DNA from: an uncultured Clostridia bacterium
Lineage (GTDB): Bacteria > Bacillota > Clostridia > UBA1381
Assembly (NCBI GenBank): GCA_944391265.1
Contig: CALXSX010000095.1
Span: 1 to 15,841, forward strand
DNA: 15,841 bases
Reading direction: 5' to 3'
A program made the translations under genes and the position numbers. The notes under the pieces are model-generated. The model was not told the origin of the DNA and did no database searches. It was given only the letters and a program-made list of their open reading frames with translations. Positions within the stretch are counted from its first letter, which is position 1. Each line of letters opens with the position of its first letter. This document shows positions 8,345 through 15,806 of this stretch, piece after piece.

Positions 8345-10053
8345 TTCGACCCGCCACTAAAATATGTTCCGTATACTTGTTCGTAAAATGACTGATCATT
8401 TTCTCCATCAGGTAACACCATACTACCGTCTTCATTTTCTTTACCAAGCATTTCCATCTTATATTGATGTTCAGTATCAGCCTGTTCCTTGTCGATTGCG
8501 GCTTGCTTATCAAGCATCTCGAGTGCATATTGCTGTTCAATGCTGCTGTTTTCCCGCTCAAATGCGTTATTCATTGCTTGTGTCGTTCTGTCCTCTGCGG
8601 CATTAGCCGAGATTTTACCCAAGTCATACCCATATGCTGCCGCAAGTTCTTCTAAGTTAAATTTATGGCTTTGTTCCAATGTTTTAAGTTCTCTTTCAAG
8701 CTGGATTTTAGCCTGATAATCAAGCTCAGGCTTTGTAACTTCTTCGAGAATACGTATTGCGCGGTTAATTTCAGGGTCGTTAATATCAGGGTATGTGCCG
8801 TCCGCACTTTTATTAATCCCCAAAACCGCCGCTGTACTGTCGTCCCAAGCCCCTGCCGCCTGTGCTCTTTTAATAGCGTTGTCAAGTATTGATGTGTCGG
8901 TTGCGGCTTTTTGCTGTGCGAGATTCTCAGTGTTAAGCATACGCTGGAACGCACTTTGTGCAACTTCCCTTTGGCGCGAAAGGTTGTCAAGACTCTGACC
9001 GTACTCGGTTTCATACATATTCTGTGCGGTCTGCATTTTGTTCTGAGCGTTGGTTATTTGTGCGTTAAGCCCGGCTGTAAACTGTTCATAAGCAGTATCA
9101 TACACTTCGGGCAGTCTGTCCATAAGTTGTGAGGTATAATCATTCTGCACGCTCCCGGCAGCAGCAAGAGCCGCAGAGGACAGATTTCCGCCGTTTTGTG
9201 CTGAAGCTCTTGCCTGCTGGTCGCTTGCCGCTCTTGCTCCCTCTCTTAAATACATCTGCCTGTATGCCTGCCAATACGGATTATTTTCAAGCTCCGCCGC
9301 GGTCATACTGTAGTTTTGCATCCGCTCTATTGCCGAATCTATCTCATTCTGATTTTTAGCAATCTCGGTTTTGTAGTCTTCTAATAAGCGTTCGTTATCC
9401 TTTATATTCATTTCGTTCGCCAAATCAGAATACATCCTGTCCGCATCGGATTTTCTGACCCACGCTCTGCCTGAATCGTCTATATATGCATAAGGCACGC
9501 TTTTTCCTGCAAGGGTTACCTCACCTGTTGCCGGATTATATCCCAAAGCGTCGGTAATTCCGTATTTGTTGTTATAGTCGGAAATCTGTATAAGCTCGTC
9601 GCCGTCGATAGCTGCCGCGCGGTTTATGGCATTATATACCGTAGCTTTCGGCGCATATGTAGTGCCTGCGATATTTACACTCGGTGCAAACAGCCTGCTG
9701 CCGTTATATGTCACATATTCTCCGTCATAACCTATTTTGTTAGAGTCAAGCCCCGCATTCTCCATAAGCGCGCGCACGCCCCAGCCTCCGGAAGCCTGAT
9801 CATATGGCACGTTTGATTTTACATATCCTTTTTGTGTGTTTGCCGGGCTGTCATTTCTCGGTTTTGTCATAACACTGCCCGAACTATCTGTCATACCGTT
9901 CGATGCTGCCGTAACAACTTTTTTTACTGCACTGCCGGGTGTGTTTTTTACAATGCTGTTTGCAAAATCATCTGTCTGCTCGTTTTTTGCCTTACCTAAG
10001 CTTTCCAATGCGCCTTTGGGCTTTGTTTTTATGAATTCAGTTTCAGTAAGCAT
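8341..10053 (-). CDS. Ala/Gln-rich virion protein, candidate internal (ejection) protein
   Basis: I do not recognise a named family for this 570-aa protein. Residues 1-90 are low in complexity. Residues 91-145 and 166-205 look like two related beta modules with a pattern of small-residue turns (YDGEYVTYNG; GEVTLAGKS) and an aromatic end; they faintly recall copper-amine-oxidase-N-type repeats. From 210 on it is mostly helical. Residues 258-325 form an Ala/Gln-rich block starting NPYWQAYRQMYLREGARAAS. The C-terminus holds a doubled motif, QQYALEMLDK (507-516) and HQYKMEMLGK (529-538). Sitting between portal and terminase, with the same initiation sequence as the giant ORF, it could be an inner-core or ejection protein of a short-tailed phage. 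A scaffold or minor head protein is the alternative. There is no signal peptide and no clear membrane segment. Confidence 0.85.
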   Translation of the reverse strand: MLTETEFIKTKPKGALESLGKAKNEQTDDFANSIVKNTPGSAVKKVVTAASNGMTDSSGSVMTKPRNDSPANTQKGYVKSNVPYDQASGGWGVRALMENAGLDSNKIGYDGEYVTYNGSRLFAPSVNIAGTTYAPKATVYNAINRAAAIDGDELIQISDYNNKYGITDALGYNPATGEVTLAGKSVPYAYIDDSGRAWVRKSDADRMYSDLANEMNIKDNERLLEDYKTEIAKNQNEIDSAIERMQNYSMTAAELENNPYWQAYRQMYLREGARAASDQQARASAQNGGNLSSAALAAAGSVQNDYTSQLMDRLPEVYDTAYEQFTAGLNAQITNAQNKMQTAQNMYETEYGQSLDNLSRQREVAQSAFQRMLNTENLAQQKAATDTSILDNAIKRAQAAGAWDDSTAAVLGINKSADGTYPDINDPEINRAIRILEEVTKPELDYQAKIQLERELKTLEQSHKFNLEELAAAYGYDLGKISANAAEDRTTQAMNNAFERENSSIEQQYALEMLDKQAAIDKEQADTEHQYKMEMLGKENEDGSMVLPDGENDQSFYEQVYGTYFSGGSK

Positions 10054-10207
10054 TTTTTACCTCCTGTTCTTTTTTAAGTTCTTTTAATGCTTTGTTTACA
10101 ACTTCCTCATTATATTCAAGCTGCTGTAAAAATTCAAAAAGGAAATCATATAAAAAATTTATATCCGCTTTCGTGTTTCCTGATCTGCCGGGTCTTTTGT
10201 ACTTCAT
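10043..10207 (-). CDS. Small 54-aa phage protein between portal and the 570-aa gene
   Basis: This ORF is short and easily missed. It starts at ATG 10207 inside an ATGA overlap with the portal stop and ends at TGA 10043-10045, overlapping the next gene by 11 bases. It fills what would otherwise be a 150-base gap in an operon that has no other gaps. The protein begins MKYKRPGRSG, has an aromatic-rich middle (NFLYDFLFEFLQQLEY) and ends in a charged helix with KKEQEVKNAY. It is probably alpha-helical and soluble. An AAGGAG lies about ten bases before the start. I recognise no family. A portal-associated or chaperone-like role would fit its position, but nothing in the sequence shows it. Confidence 0.65.
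   Translation of the reverse strand: MKYKRPGRSGNTKADINFLYDFLFEFLQQLEYNEEVVNKALKELKKEQEVKNAY
10059..10065 (-). promoter_or_regulatory. Strong Shine-Dalgarno of the 570-aa gene
   Basis: AGGAGGT lies five bases before the ATG at 10053-10051 and inside the coding sequence of the preceding 54-aa gene. It fixes the start at MLTETEF. The motif, spacer and start codon are identical to those of the giant ORF. Confidence 0.75.
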
Positions 10208-11832
10208 ACTCCTGCCGCTCCTTCCTGTGCCATATTCTGCGCCATAGCCTGGGATTGTTTTAATTCCTCGTTCTTTTCACTAATAGCTTGAATCAGGCTG
10301 TCTTTGCCCTCAAACTGGAAAAACGGCAGAACCATAAGCGAAATATCAAGATTCTGCGGCAGGAAAAACCCGTTGTTCCAAAGTGCTAAAATAGTCTGAT
10401 TATTTGTTTCACGCCTAAACGCGTTTTGTTTTTGCGGTACTATCTCTATGTCATAGTCAATGTTTTTGTATTTTGTATCAATAGCAAACCCTAAAGCGTC
10501 ACGCTGCGGGACTGCCTTTATAAGCTGTTCTCTTGAAAATCTTGTATAAGCTGTTGTGCCGTCCTCGTTGGTAATTCGGTATATACGCTCTTTTGTATAG
10601 TGCTGACGCATAAGTGAAATTACCATCTTAATAATTTTTTTATATGCGTCATAGCTGTCGGATATAACAGCACGTGACTGCTTGTCACCGGCTTCCTGAA
10701 GTGCGGTTATGGCAGACGCTGCCGTAACGCCCCCTGCCGCTCCGCCGGTTGATACGTCCCTTGTTGATGATACTTCTTTTAATTCGGTTATTTTCTGGTT
10801 GCGGTAGTTAATTACACCGTTTGACAGCTGTCCAAACTCAATTACACGAAAAGCCTCTTCTGAAATGTTAGAGCCTTCTACTATTTCCTTTCTTGTATCA
10901 GACAGGTCATCCATATTTATACCTGCATTGCGGTTTATGAGGTATTTGTTTTTAGACGTTAAAAACGCATTTTTTAAAATTGCACTGTCAAGCTTATCTA
11001 CATACATCTGTGGGTTTTTTGTTATATCCACCGTCCCGAACCCGAACGGGTTGTCAGCTTCCGGATACATATTGTCAAATACTACCGGATAAAGACCGCT
11101 GTCATACATACCGTCTTTGTACTCTTCCAAATCCTCGCTTGCAGCTATAACCTCTTCCTGACAAAATTTAATCAAATGCACTTTCCCGTCTTTTTTATAG
11201 TAGCAGTCGATTACTTCGGATGCGTCATATACAGTCTTGTTTTTCTCATACCCAATTGTAGATACATCACCCTCAAAAAGCTCTGAATATTCCGGATACC
11301 TCTGCTTTAAAATATCATTGTCAACGATATTGGCAATATATAAAAACTTTGATTTTTGTATGTCCTTTATATTCATATCCACAAACACCGACAAAAAATC
11401 AAGGCTGTTAATTATGATATTATCAGCTTTTGCGTCATAGAATACTCCGTAAATCCCGGTACCGCATATAAGCTTTTGCCTTATGTCTTTTTTGTACGCA
11501 TCGGAAAATCCGGACATTTCAAGCTGTACAGGCATAATCTTTGAAAGAATCCTTGCCGCGTTTTCGTCGCTCTCCTCGCGCGCCAGAAAATTAGGTGCCG
11601 GGAAGTTGTCAAGATAGTCCGCATATTTGTTTTCAACTGCGGTCAGGATATATGCGGTTTTAGGTATCGTCTCATTATTTTCCTTATCATAAGCCAAAGT
11701 ATACGCGGCTGTGTAAGCCCTCACATTTTCCGCAACCCTTGTCTGCAGCCTTTCTTTGTCAGAACGGTATCTTATATATGTATCCCAAGCTTTTTGTATA
11801 AACTCTTCACTCAAAATCCCTTTGTATTTCAT
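10204..11832 (-). CDS. Phage portal protein
   Basis: The portal is the dodecameric ring at the head vertex through which DNA enters and leaves, and it docks terminase and tail. The 542-aa length suits portals of short-tailed phages. Diagnostic is residues 357-390, TRDVSTGGAAGGVTAASAI followed by ALQEAGDKQSRA: a Gly/Ala-rich turn leading into a long helix, typical of portal stems. The N-terminal helices (KAWDTYIRYRSDKERL) and the middle wing domain also fit. The C-terminus is Gln/Met/Ala-rich (QSQAMAQNMAQEGAAGV), as expected of a helical barrel end. The gene starts one base after the stop of the putative adaptor gene with only a weak Shine-Dalgarno, so coupled translation is likely. It overlaps the 54-aa gene by four bases. 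Confidence 0.88.
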   Translation of the reverse strand: MKYKGILSEEFIQKAWDTYIRYRSDKERLQTRVAENVRAYTAAYTLAYDKENNETIPKTAYILTAVENKYADYLDNFPAPNFLAREESDENAARILSKIMPVQLEMSGFSDAYKKDIRQKLICGTGIYGVFYDAKADNIIINSLDFLSVFVDMNIKDIQKSKFLYIANIVDNDILKQRYPEYSELFEGDVSTIGYEKNKTVYDASEVIDCYYKKDGKVHLIKFCQEEVIAASEDLEEYKDGMYDSGLYPVVFDNMYPEADNPFGFGTVDITKNPQMYVDKLDSAILKNAFLTSKNKYLINRNAGINMDDLSDTRKEIVEGSNISEEAFRVIEFGQLSNGVINYRNQKITELKEVSSTRDVSTGGAAGGVTAASAITALQEAGDKQSRAVISDSYDAYKKIIKMVISLMRQHYTKERIYRITNEDGTTAYTRFSREQLIKAVPQRDALGFAIDTKYKNIDYDIEIVPQKQNAFRRETNNQTILALWNNGFFLPQNLDISLMVLPFFQFEGKDSLIQAISEKNEELKQSQAMAQNMAQEGAAGV

Positions 11833-11833
11833 A

Positions 11834-12184
11834 TCACACCATCCAATTCTTAAGCCTTCTATGATCTCCGCCGTTTGCCCTTATAAAGTAAGCCATATAA
11901 TCATTGTATCTTGCGGCATATAAAGATATATACTGCGAGTATGCCTCATAGTCACGCTGGTAAAATGCAATCTGTGAAAGTATGTAGTATATATATAAAT
12001 CCTCATACGGAGACGGTACGGCAGTATACCCTTCAAGTTCTGCCGGGCGCGGCTGACTGTTGCTTTTAACTATGTTTTTTTCAATATCGGCATTCACCGT
12101 ATCTATAAAAGACAGTTTTTCTTCAGTGCTGTAATCGTTCGGATATAACTTGTCAATTCTATCTATTAGCTTTTCGTACTTCAT
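11834..12184 (-). CDS. Putative head-tail adaptor/connector protein
   Basis: This 116-residue, mostly helical protein has a Tyr-rich centre: residues 58-75 read SPYEDLYIYYILSQIAFY and are followed by a second helix with AARYNDYMAYF near 90-100. Small helical proteins coded next to the portal commonly form the adaptor ring beneath it (the P22 gp4 / T7 gp11 role), and the PYEDLYIYY-type motif resembles such proteins from Firmicutes phages as I remember them. The assignment rests mainly on size, helicity and position between portal and tail-hub genes. A good AGGAGGT lies nine to ten bases before the ATG, and the start overlaps the 713-aa gene by ATGA. There are no membrane segments. Confidence 0.85.
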   Translation of the reverse strand: MKYEKLIDRIDKLYPNDYSTEEKLSFIDTVNADIEKNIVKSNSQPRPAELEGYTAVPSPYEDLYIYYILSQIAFYQRDYEAYSQYISLYAARYNDYMAYFIRANGGDHRRLKNWMV

Positions 12185-14322
12185 CTTTTAAGACCTCCTA
12201 TGTATGCAAATCTTTCAATCGAATAAAGCGTTACGCTGCCGGCGCCGGAAAGACGGATTCTGTAAAAGTTTTTGTGAACAAACCGGCAGGGGAAACGGAA
12301 TATTTCCGGCTTTTCACCTAACGATGTAACCTCTCTTTCATATACCAAATCCCCGTCTGCGAACACTTCGCATTTCATACTTCCCGAAAGCTTAGCCCGT
12401 ACATAAATCTCATTTATGCCCTTGTCGGTCATAATACTTTCAAATAAATCCTTTGATGAGTATACCCAATCCGAACTTTTAATACCTTCAAACTCAAAAA
12501 CCTTTGCGCCGGAATAGAACTTCCCGTCAAAGGTTGTGCCCTCAGCATTTGTATCAGATGTCAAAACCGACCATCCATAGGCTATGTCAAACATCAGGTA
12601 TTTTGTTATATCATTTTTTGCGCATACTATGTATTTATCATCTTTTGAAACAGCAACAGCATTTTTAAAAGTCTCGGTTAACTTCTGAGATATTTTTTGC
12701 GGATTTGCACCCGAAAAGGCATAAAACCCGTTATTCGATAAATATATAAGGTTTCCTCCGCATTCTGCAATAGAGTTTTTGTCAATACACCCAGCATTTT
12801 TTATAACGCGCGAAAGCGTCATATCAGAGCCTGCGCCGTAATAGATATATGTTTTTGTTTTCGTAAAAGCCAAAAGCGAATTGGAATACTCTGTCAGAGC
12901 TTCTATATCCTCATCTTCGCCGATAGATAAAAACCCGCCGTCCGCCTCACTCTCCGGCATAAAGTCGGTGTATCGTCCAAGCCCGGAATATATTAATTCC
13001 TTTTCGGTCGTTGTCAGATACGCCCTGTTTTGGTATAGGCAAAAATTATCCGCACTCTCCGCTCCCGTCAAAACTCCTATATAATTAAGCTTTATAGCTG
13101 TACACGAATACTCCGGGTAAACATTATATCCGAATTTTGCTATATCCTCTCCGTTTCCATCTAAATATCCATATATGGGACTGTCATCATATACATAATC
13201 ATATCTTTTTAATGTATCGTTCCATTTCTCAAAATGTCCGATTATTCCGCTCTCGATTTTATTTCCGCTCTCGTTGTTCTTAGAAAAAATAGTCGTTCTT
13301 GCTTTTAGGGTATATTTATTTTCTTCATCATAATAAAATATGTTTCTTAAAATTTCACTGCCGCCCGGACGGCGCGGAATAAACGGCAGTTTTGTTTTTC
13401 CGCTCTTATATACAATATCGTACTTTGCCCCCTCGTTTTCATAAAGAGCGTCAAGCACATTTATAACTCCATTGTCTTTTGAGGACTGCCCGCAGGCATC
13501 TATAACGAATCTTACGGGGTGCTCGCTTAAAAAATCATCAAAACAGTATTTCTCAGGATTTAACCTTAATCTGTCACTTTCCGATACCGAAAGATATAAA
13601 ATACTGCCCTGCCTGCCTAAATACTTTTTATACTCCTCATAAGCTTTAGCACGTGACGGATATTGATCTCCATCTGATACAGCCGAGTCAGCCATAAAAA
13701 CCATATAATAGCTCTTTTTGCTTGCTTCTTCAATATACTCCATTCTCGGCTCGTAATTTGGTCCGCCCGTCATTTTATACAAATATAACGGCATATTCTG
13801 GTAATCAGGCGGAAGATATTCACCCAGCATATCGCTTTTAAGCTTTCCGTCCTTTTCCCTTTGCGTCTCTGTGCCGTTTGACGTTCCAAGCGTGTTATAC
13901 TCCCATATTTTAGAATGTATGCCTTCGGTTGCAAAAATGATATACCTTGTCCCGCTCTTTTTTATTTCTACTTTGTCCTGAGCCGTTATTACAAAATCTT
14001 CCAGACCGCTGTACTCTTTCTTTTCCCCCTCAAAATAAAAATACCCGCCCGCAACACCGGTCATATATTTTTTACCGTCTTTTTCGCATAGCTCATAAAT
14101 ACATTGCACATCGGACGGCACTATACACGCGCCGTCCGATTTTATGTATATGTCATAAGCCCCGGAAAAGCCGCCCGATGCCGCAGCAGGATACAGATCA
14201 AATAATAGATTTTGAAATTCGTCAGATTCGCTGTCTCTACCAACCGGCAATTGATTAAGTCCGTCAAAACTCGAAACAACACTGCTGTTTCGCGCCGGAG
14301 GCTCTACATATGGATACTTCAT
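12181..14322 (-). CDS. Tail hub/nozzle-like beta-propeller protein (podoviral tail stabilisation type)
   Basis: This is a 713-aa, beta-rich structural protein. The central part (about 420-580) has the repeating pattern of podoviral nozzle or DNA-stabilisation proteins such as T7 gp12 and P22 gp10. LYQNRAYLT at about 427 is followed by a YSGLGRYTDFMPE segment, then FLSIGEDEDIEALTEYSN and FTKTKTYIYYG. GCIDKNSI comes near 510, then IYLSNNGFYAFSGANPQKIS near 525-545 and a FDIAYGWSVL strand. The C-terminus (about 630-713) looks like a separate beta sandwich. The N-terminal FDGLNQLPVGRDSESDEFQNLL resembles the entry arm of such proteins. It would form the short tail tube tip that closes the connector and holds DNA in. 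It sits right upstream of the adaptor and portal genes, as a tail-hub gene should. AAGGA precedes the ATG by about nine bases. Confidence 0.85.
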   Translation of the reverse strand: MKYPYVEPPARNSSVVSSFDGLNQLPVGRDSESDEFQNLLFDLYPAAASGGFSGAYDIYIKSDGACIVPSDVQCIYELCEKDGKKYMTGVAGGYFYFEGEKKEYSGLEDFVITAQDKVEIKKSGTRYIIFATEGIHSKIWEYNTLGTSNGTETQREKDGKLKSDMLGEYLPPDYQNMPLYLYKMTGGPNYEPRMEYIEEASKKSYYMVFMADSAVSDGDQYPSRAKAYEEYKKYLGRQGSILYLSVSESDRLRLNPEKYCFDDFLSEHPVRFVIDACGQSSKDNGVINVLDALYENEGAKYDIVYKSGKTKLPFIPRRPGGSEILRNIFYYDEENKYTLKARTTIFSKNNESGNKIESGIIGHFEKWNDTLKRYDYVYDDSPIYGYLDGNGEDIAKFGYNVYPEYSCTAIKLNYIGVLTGAESADNFCLYQNRAYLTTTEKELIYSGLGRYTDFMPESEADGGFLSIGEDEDIEALTEYSNSLLAFTKTKTYIYYGAGSDMTLSRVIKNAGCIDKNSIAECGGNLIYLSNNGFYAFSGANPQKISQKLTETFKNAVAVSKDDKYIVCAKNDITKYLMFDIAYGWSVLTSDTNAEGTTFDGKFYSGAKVFEFEGIKSSDWVYSSKDLFESIMTDKGINEIYVRAKLSGSMKCEVFADGDLVYEREVTSLGEKPEIFRFPCRFVHKNFYRIRLSGAGSVTLYSIERFAYIGGLKR

Positions 14323-14327
14323 ACTCT

Positions 14328-14963
14328 TTATCCTTTCATTCTGTCCAAAACAACCATTATCCTAAGCATATCCTCAGAAAGATTTAAATCATCAGCAGCC
14401 GCTCCCGAAAACCATCCACTATCAAGATATTTCTGCACTATAGCCCGTCCCCAGTCCGGCACATCCTGCGTATAGTGATAGATTTTCGGCATTTGAGATT
14501 TTACTTCTTCGACTTCTTTTTTTAACTCTTGAAGAGCCTGTTTTAATTCTTCCATCTCTTTTAATTCCTCTCTTAATTTTTGCGGCAATTCCCAGTTTGC
14601 GCTTACCTCAAAATGCGGGCGGTCAGGAGTGCTCCACGTCCCGCCCCAAGTTATGCCAAGGCTTGCCGCAATCTCTCCGCATTTATCAAAAAAGCCTGTG
14701 GAGGTATCATACTCTCTTCCACGTATGTTTTGGCAAATATCCCACGCGCGGCGGCTTGTGTGACGTGAATTTTTAGTCCACGTCACAATCTGTCCCGGGG
14801 TGGTACGCCCCTTGGCGTATAATTCATTCTGCCGCTCCTGTGAGCGGTAAGTTTCGGTTATTTTTACTTTTAGCCCTGCTTTTTCGCAAAGGTCAAGAAA
14901 AAGCTTGCAAGCTTCTTGTGCCGCAGGAAGAAGCGCGGATATATCTTTATATACTGCTGCCAT
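14328..14963 (-). CDS. Endolysin: M15-type peptidoglycan peptidase with SLH-like C-terminal domain
   Basis: The enzyme cuts peptidoglycan peptide bridges at the end of infection. With ATG 14963 as start (211 aa), the zinc ligands are H68 and D75 in SRHTSRRAWD, and H117 in DRPHFE with D114 as the likely catalytic acid. This matches the L-alanyl-D-glutamate peptidase pattern of Ply500/CwlK-like enzymes. The family's SxHxxGxAxD motif carries Arg instead of the usual Gly. A charged coiled coil follows (about 130-157), then about 50 residues (YTQDVPDWGRAIVQKYLDSG, LNLSEDMLR) resembling the SLH-like C-terminal domain seen on clostridial phage lysins, probably for wall binding. A GTG at 14972 lies in frame but overlaps the AGGCGG Shine-Dalgarno, so the ATG is preferred. 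The gene follows membrane lysis genes, as expected. Confidence 0.92.
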   Translation of the reverse strand: MAAVYKDISALLPAAQEACKLFLDLCEKAGLKVKITETYRSQERQNELYAKGRTTPGQIVTWTKNSRHTSRRAWDICQNIRGREYDTSTGFFDKCGEIAASLGITWGGTWSTPDRPHFEVSANWELPQKLREELKEMEELKQALQELKKEVEEVKSQMPKIYHYTQDVPDWGRAIVQKYLDSGWFSGAAADDLNLSEDMLRIMVVLDRMKG

Positions 14964-14971
14964 CTTTTCCA

Positions 14972-14977
14972 CCGCCT
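14972..14977 (-). promoter_or_regulatory. Shine-Dalgarno that decides the endolysin start
   Basis: AGGCGG lies eight bases before the ATG at 14963-14961. The alternative in-frame GTG (14972-14970) begins at the last base of this motif and would leave no spacer, so the shorter protein starting MAAVYKD is more likely than the one starting three residues earlier. Confidence 0.6.
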
Positions 14978-14978
14978 T

Positions 14979-15284
14979 TTAAATCTGGTCGTGAGCTTTT
15001 TTGTTTATGTGTTTTCTTAAATGCTCGTATGCGTCTGTGACCTCTCCATTGCATTTTAGCTGCTTAAGACCGTTTAAGGACGCAAGCATACCATAATTTA
15101 AAACACAAAGCTCATCCTTTATTTCTTTTATGTCATCCGAATGCTGATGTCTTAAGTCCGCAATGTCATCTGTCTGCTTGTCCTGCTTTATAAACCACTT
15201 TATAACTGCAATCGCAATACCGCCCAAAGCCGCAACCGCTCCAACTAAGGATGCGAGTTTAATTATTAAATCGACTGTTTCCAT
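14979..15284 (-). CDS. Small membrane-anchored lysis accessory protein (XhlA-like)
   Basis: This 101-aa protein has one hydrophobic segment near the N-terminus (about residues 6-32, LVGAVAALGGIAIAVIKWF) and a charged, probably coiled-coil segment (DDIADLRHQHSDDIKEIKDE). It ends in a short helical tail with one HLRKHINKK patch. One-TM plus coiled-coil proteins of this size next to holin and endolysin genes are common in Firmicutes phages and are often compared with haemolysin XhlA, which helps membrane disruption. It could instead be a second holin component. TTAGGAGA lies six bases before the ATG and within the end of the 77-aa gene, whose stop is one base upstream. Confidence 0.85.
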   Translation of the reverse strand: METVDLIIKLASLVGAVAALGGIAIAVIKWFIKQDKQTDDIADLRHQHSDDIKEIKDELCVLNYGMLASLNGLKQLKCNGEVTDAYEHLRKHINKKAHDQI

Positions 15285-15285
15285 T

Positions 15286-15519
15286 CTATTCTCCTAAAGC
15301 CTCCGAAAGCTCTGACCAGTCTCCCGTCTTTCTCGCTTCTACAACCGCGTTGTAATGTGCGTCAATAAAATCCTTCGCCGCTTCAAGTTCTTTTAAAGTG
15401 ATGTTGTCAACATCTCCCACATTTACAGCATAACGCATCTTTCTGTATGCTATATGTACGTCGTTTCCGTGTGCCTTTGCAAAGTCCATAATTTCATTTA
15501 CTGCATTTTTAAGTGTCAT
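15286..15519 (-). CDS. Conserved-looking 77-aa protein of the lysis block, function unknown
   Basis: I do not recognise this protein. It is acidic, soluble and probably all-helical, with no membrane segment or signal peptide. Notable segments are KAHGNDVHIAYRKMRYAVN (about 14-32) and a C-terminal helix ending ELSEALGE. A clear GGAGGT lies seven bases before the ATG and the coding context is tight on both sides (14 bases before, one base after), so it is surely translated. Its position between a holin-like and an XhlA-like gene suggests a lysis-related role such as holin regulation, but this is only context. Confidence 0.75.
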   Translation of the reverse strand: MTLKNAVNEIMDFAKAHGNDVHIAYRKMRYAVNVGDVDNITLKELEAAKDFIDAHYNAVVEARKTGDWSELSEALGE

Positions 15520-15533
15520 AATTTCTACCTCCG

Positions 15534-15806
15534 TTAATTATCATTTTTATTTTCTATAAGCTGAGTGAAAAGCTGATGTAAACCCGTAGATGCCAATCCG
15601 GAAAACGCGCCGCCGACTATAGCTTCAACAGATATAGTATGCAGAATCACACAGGATAGCACCGCTCCAAGCACAGCAAGAATTGTTGGTATGAATTTGT
15701 TGTCAACGTCAGCTATCCATTTTTTTATTATGTATCCTACTACTAAACAAGCTGCAACCGTCAGCGGATTTACCAAAGTTTCAAAAAACGTCATATCAAA
15801 GTTCAT
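15534..15806 (-). CDS. Holin-like small membrane protein
   Basis: This 90-aa protein is almost wholly hydrophobic. Its probable membrane helices are residues 11-30 (VNPLTVAACLVVGYII), 38-58 (FIPTILAVLGAVLSCVIL) and 60-81 (VEAIVGGAFSGLASTGLHQL). A short charged C-terminus, IENKNDN, follows. Such proteins form membrane lesions that time lysis and release or activate endolysin. The SGLASTGLHQ segment is typical of a Firmicutes phage holin family that I believe is Phage_holin_5; I cannot verify the family name here. AGGAGGA lies five to six bases before the ATG. Its place ahead of the accessory protein and endolysin genes supports the call. Confidence 0.85.
   Translation of the reverse strand: MNFDMTFFETLVNPLTVAACLVVGYIIKKWIADVDNKFIPTILAVLGAVLSCVILHTISVEAIVGGAFSGLASTGLHQLFTQLIENKNDN

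Noticed and set aside
8280..8561. Minus-strand ORF of 93 codons across the junction of the 570-aa gene and TerL, and a similar one at 8652-9014
   Set aside because: Both overlap well-supported coding sequence in another frame and have unlikely compositions.
14964..14972. In-frame GTG at 14972 as the endolysin start
   Set aside because: It overlaps the Shine-Dalgarno AGGCGG, leaving no spacer; the ATG at 14963 is better placed.
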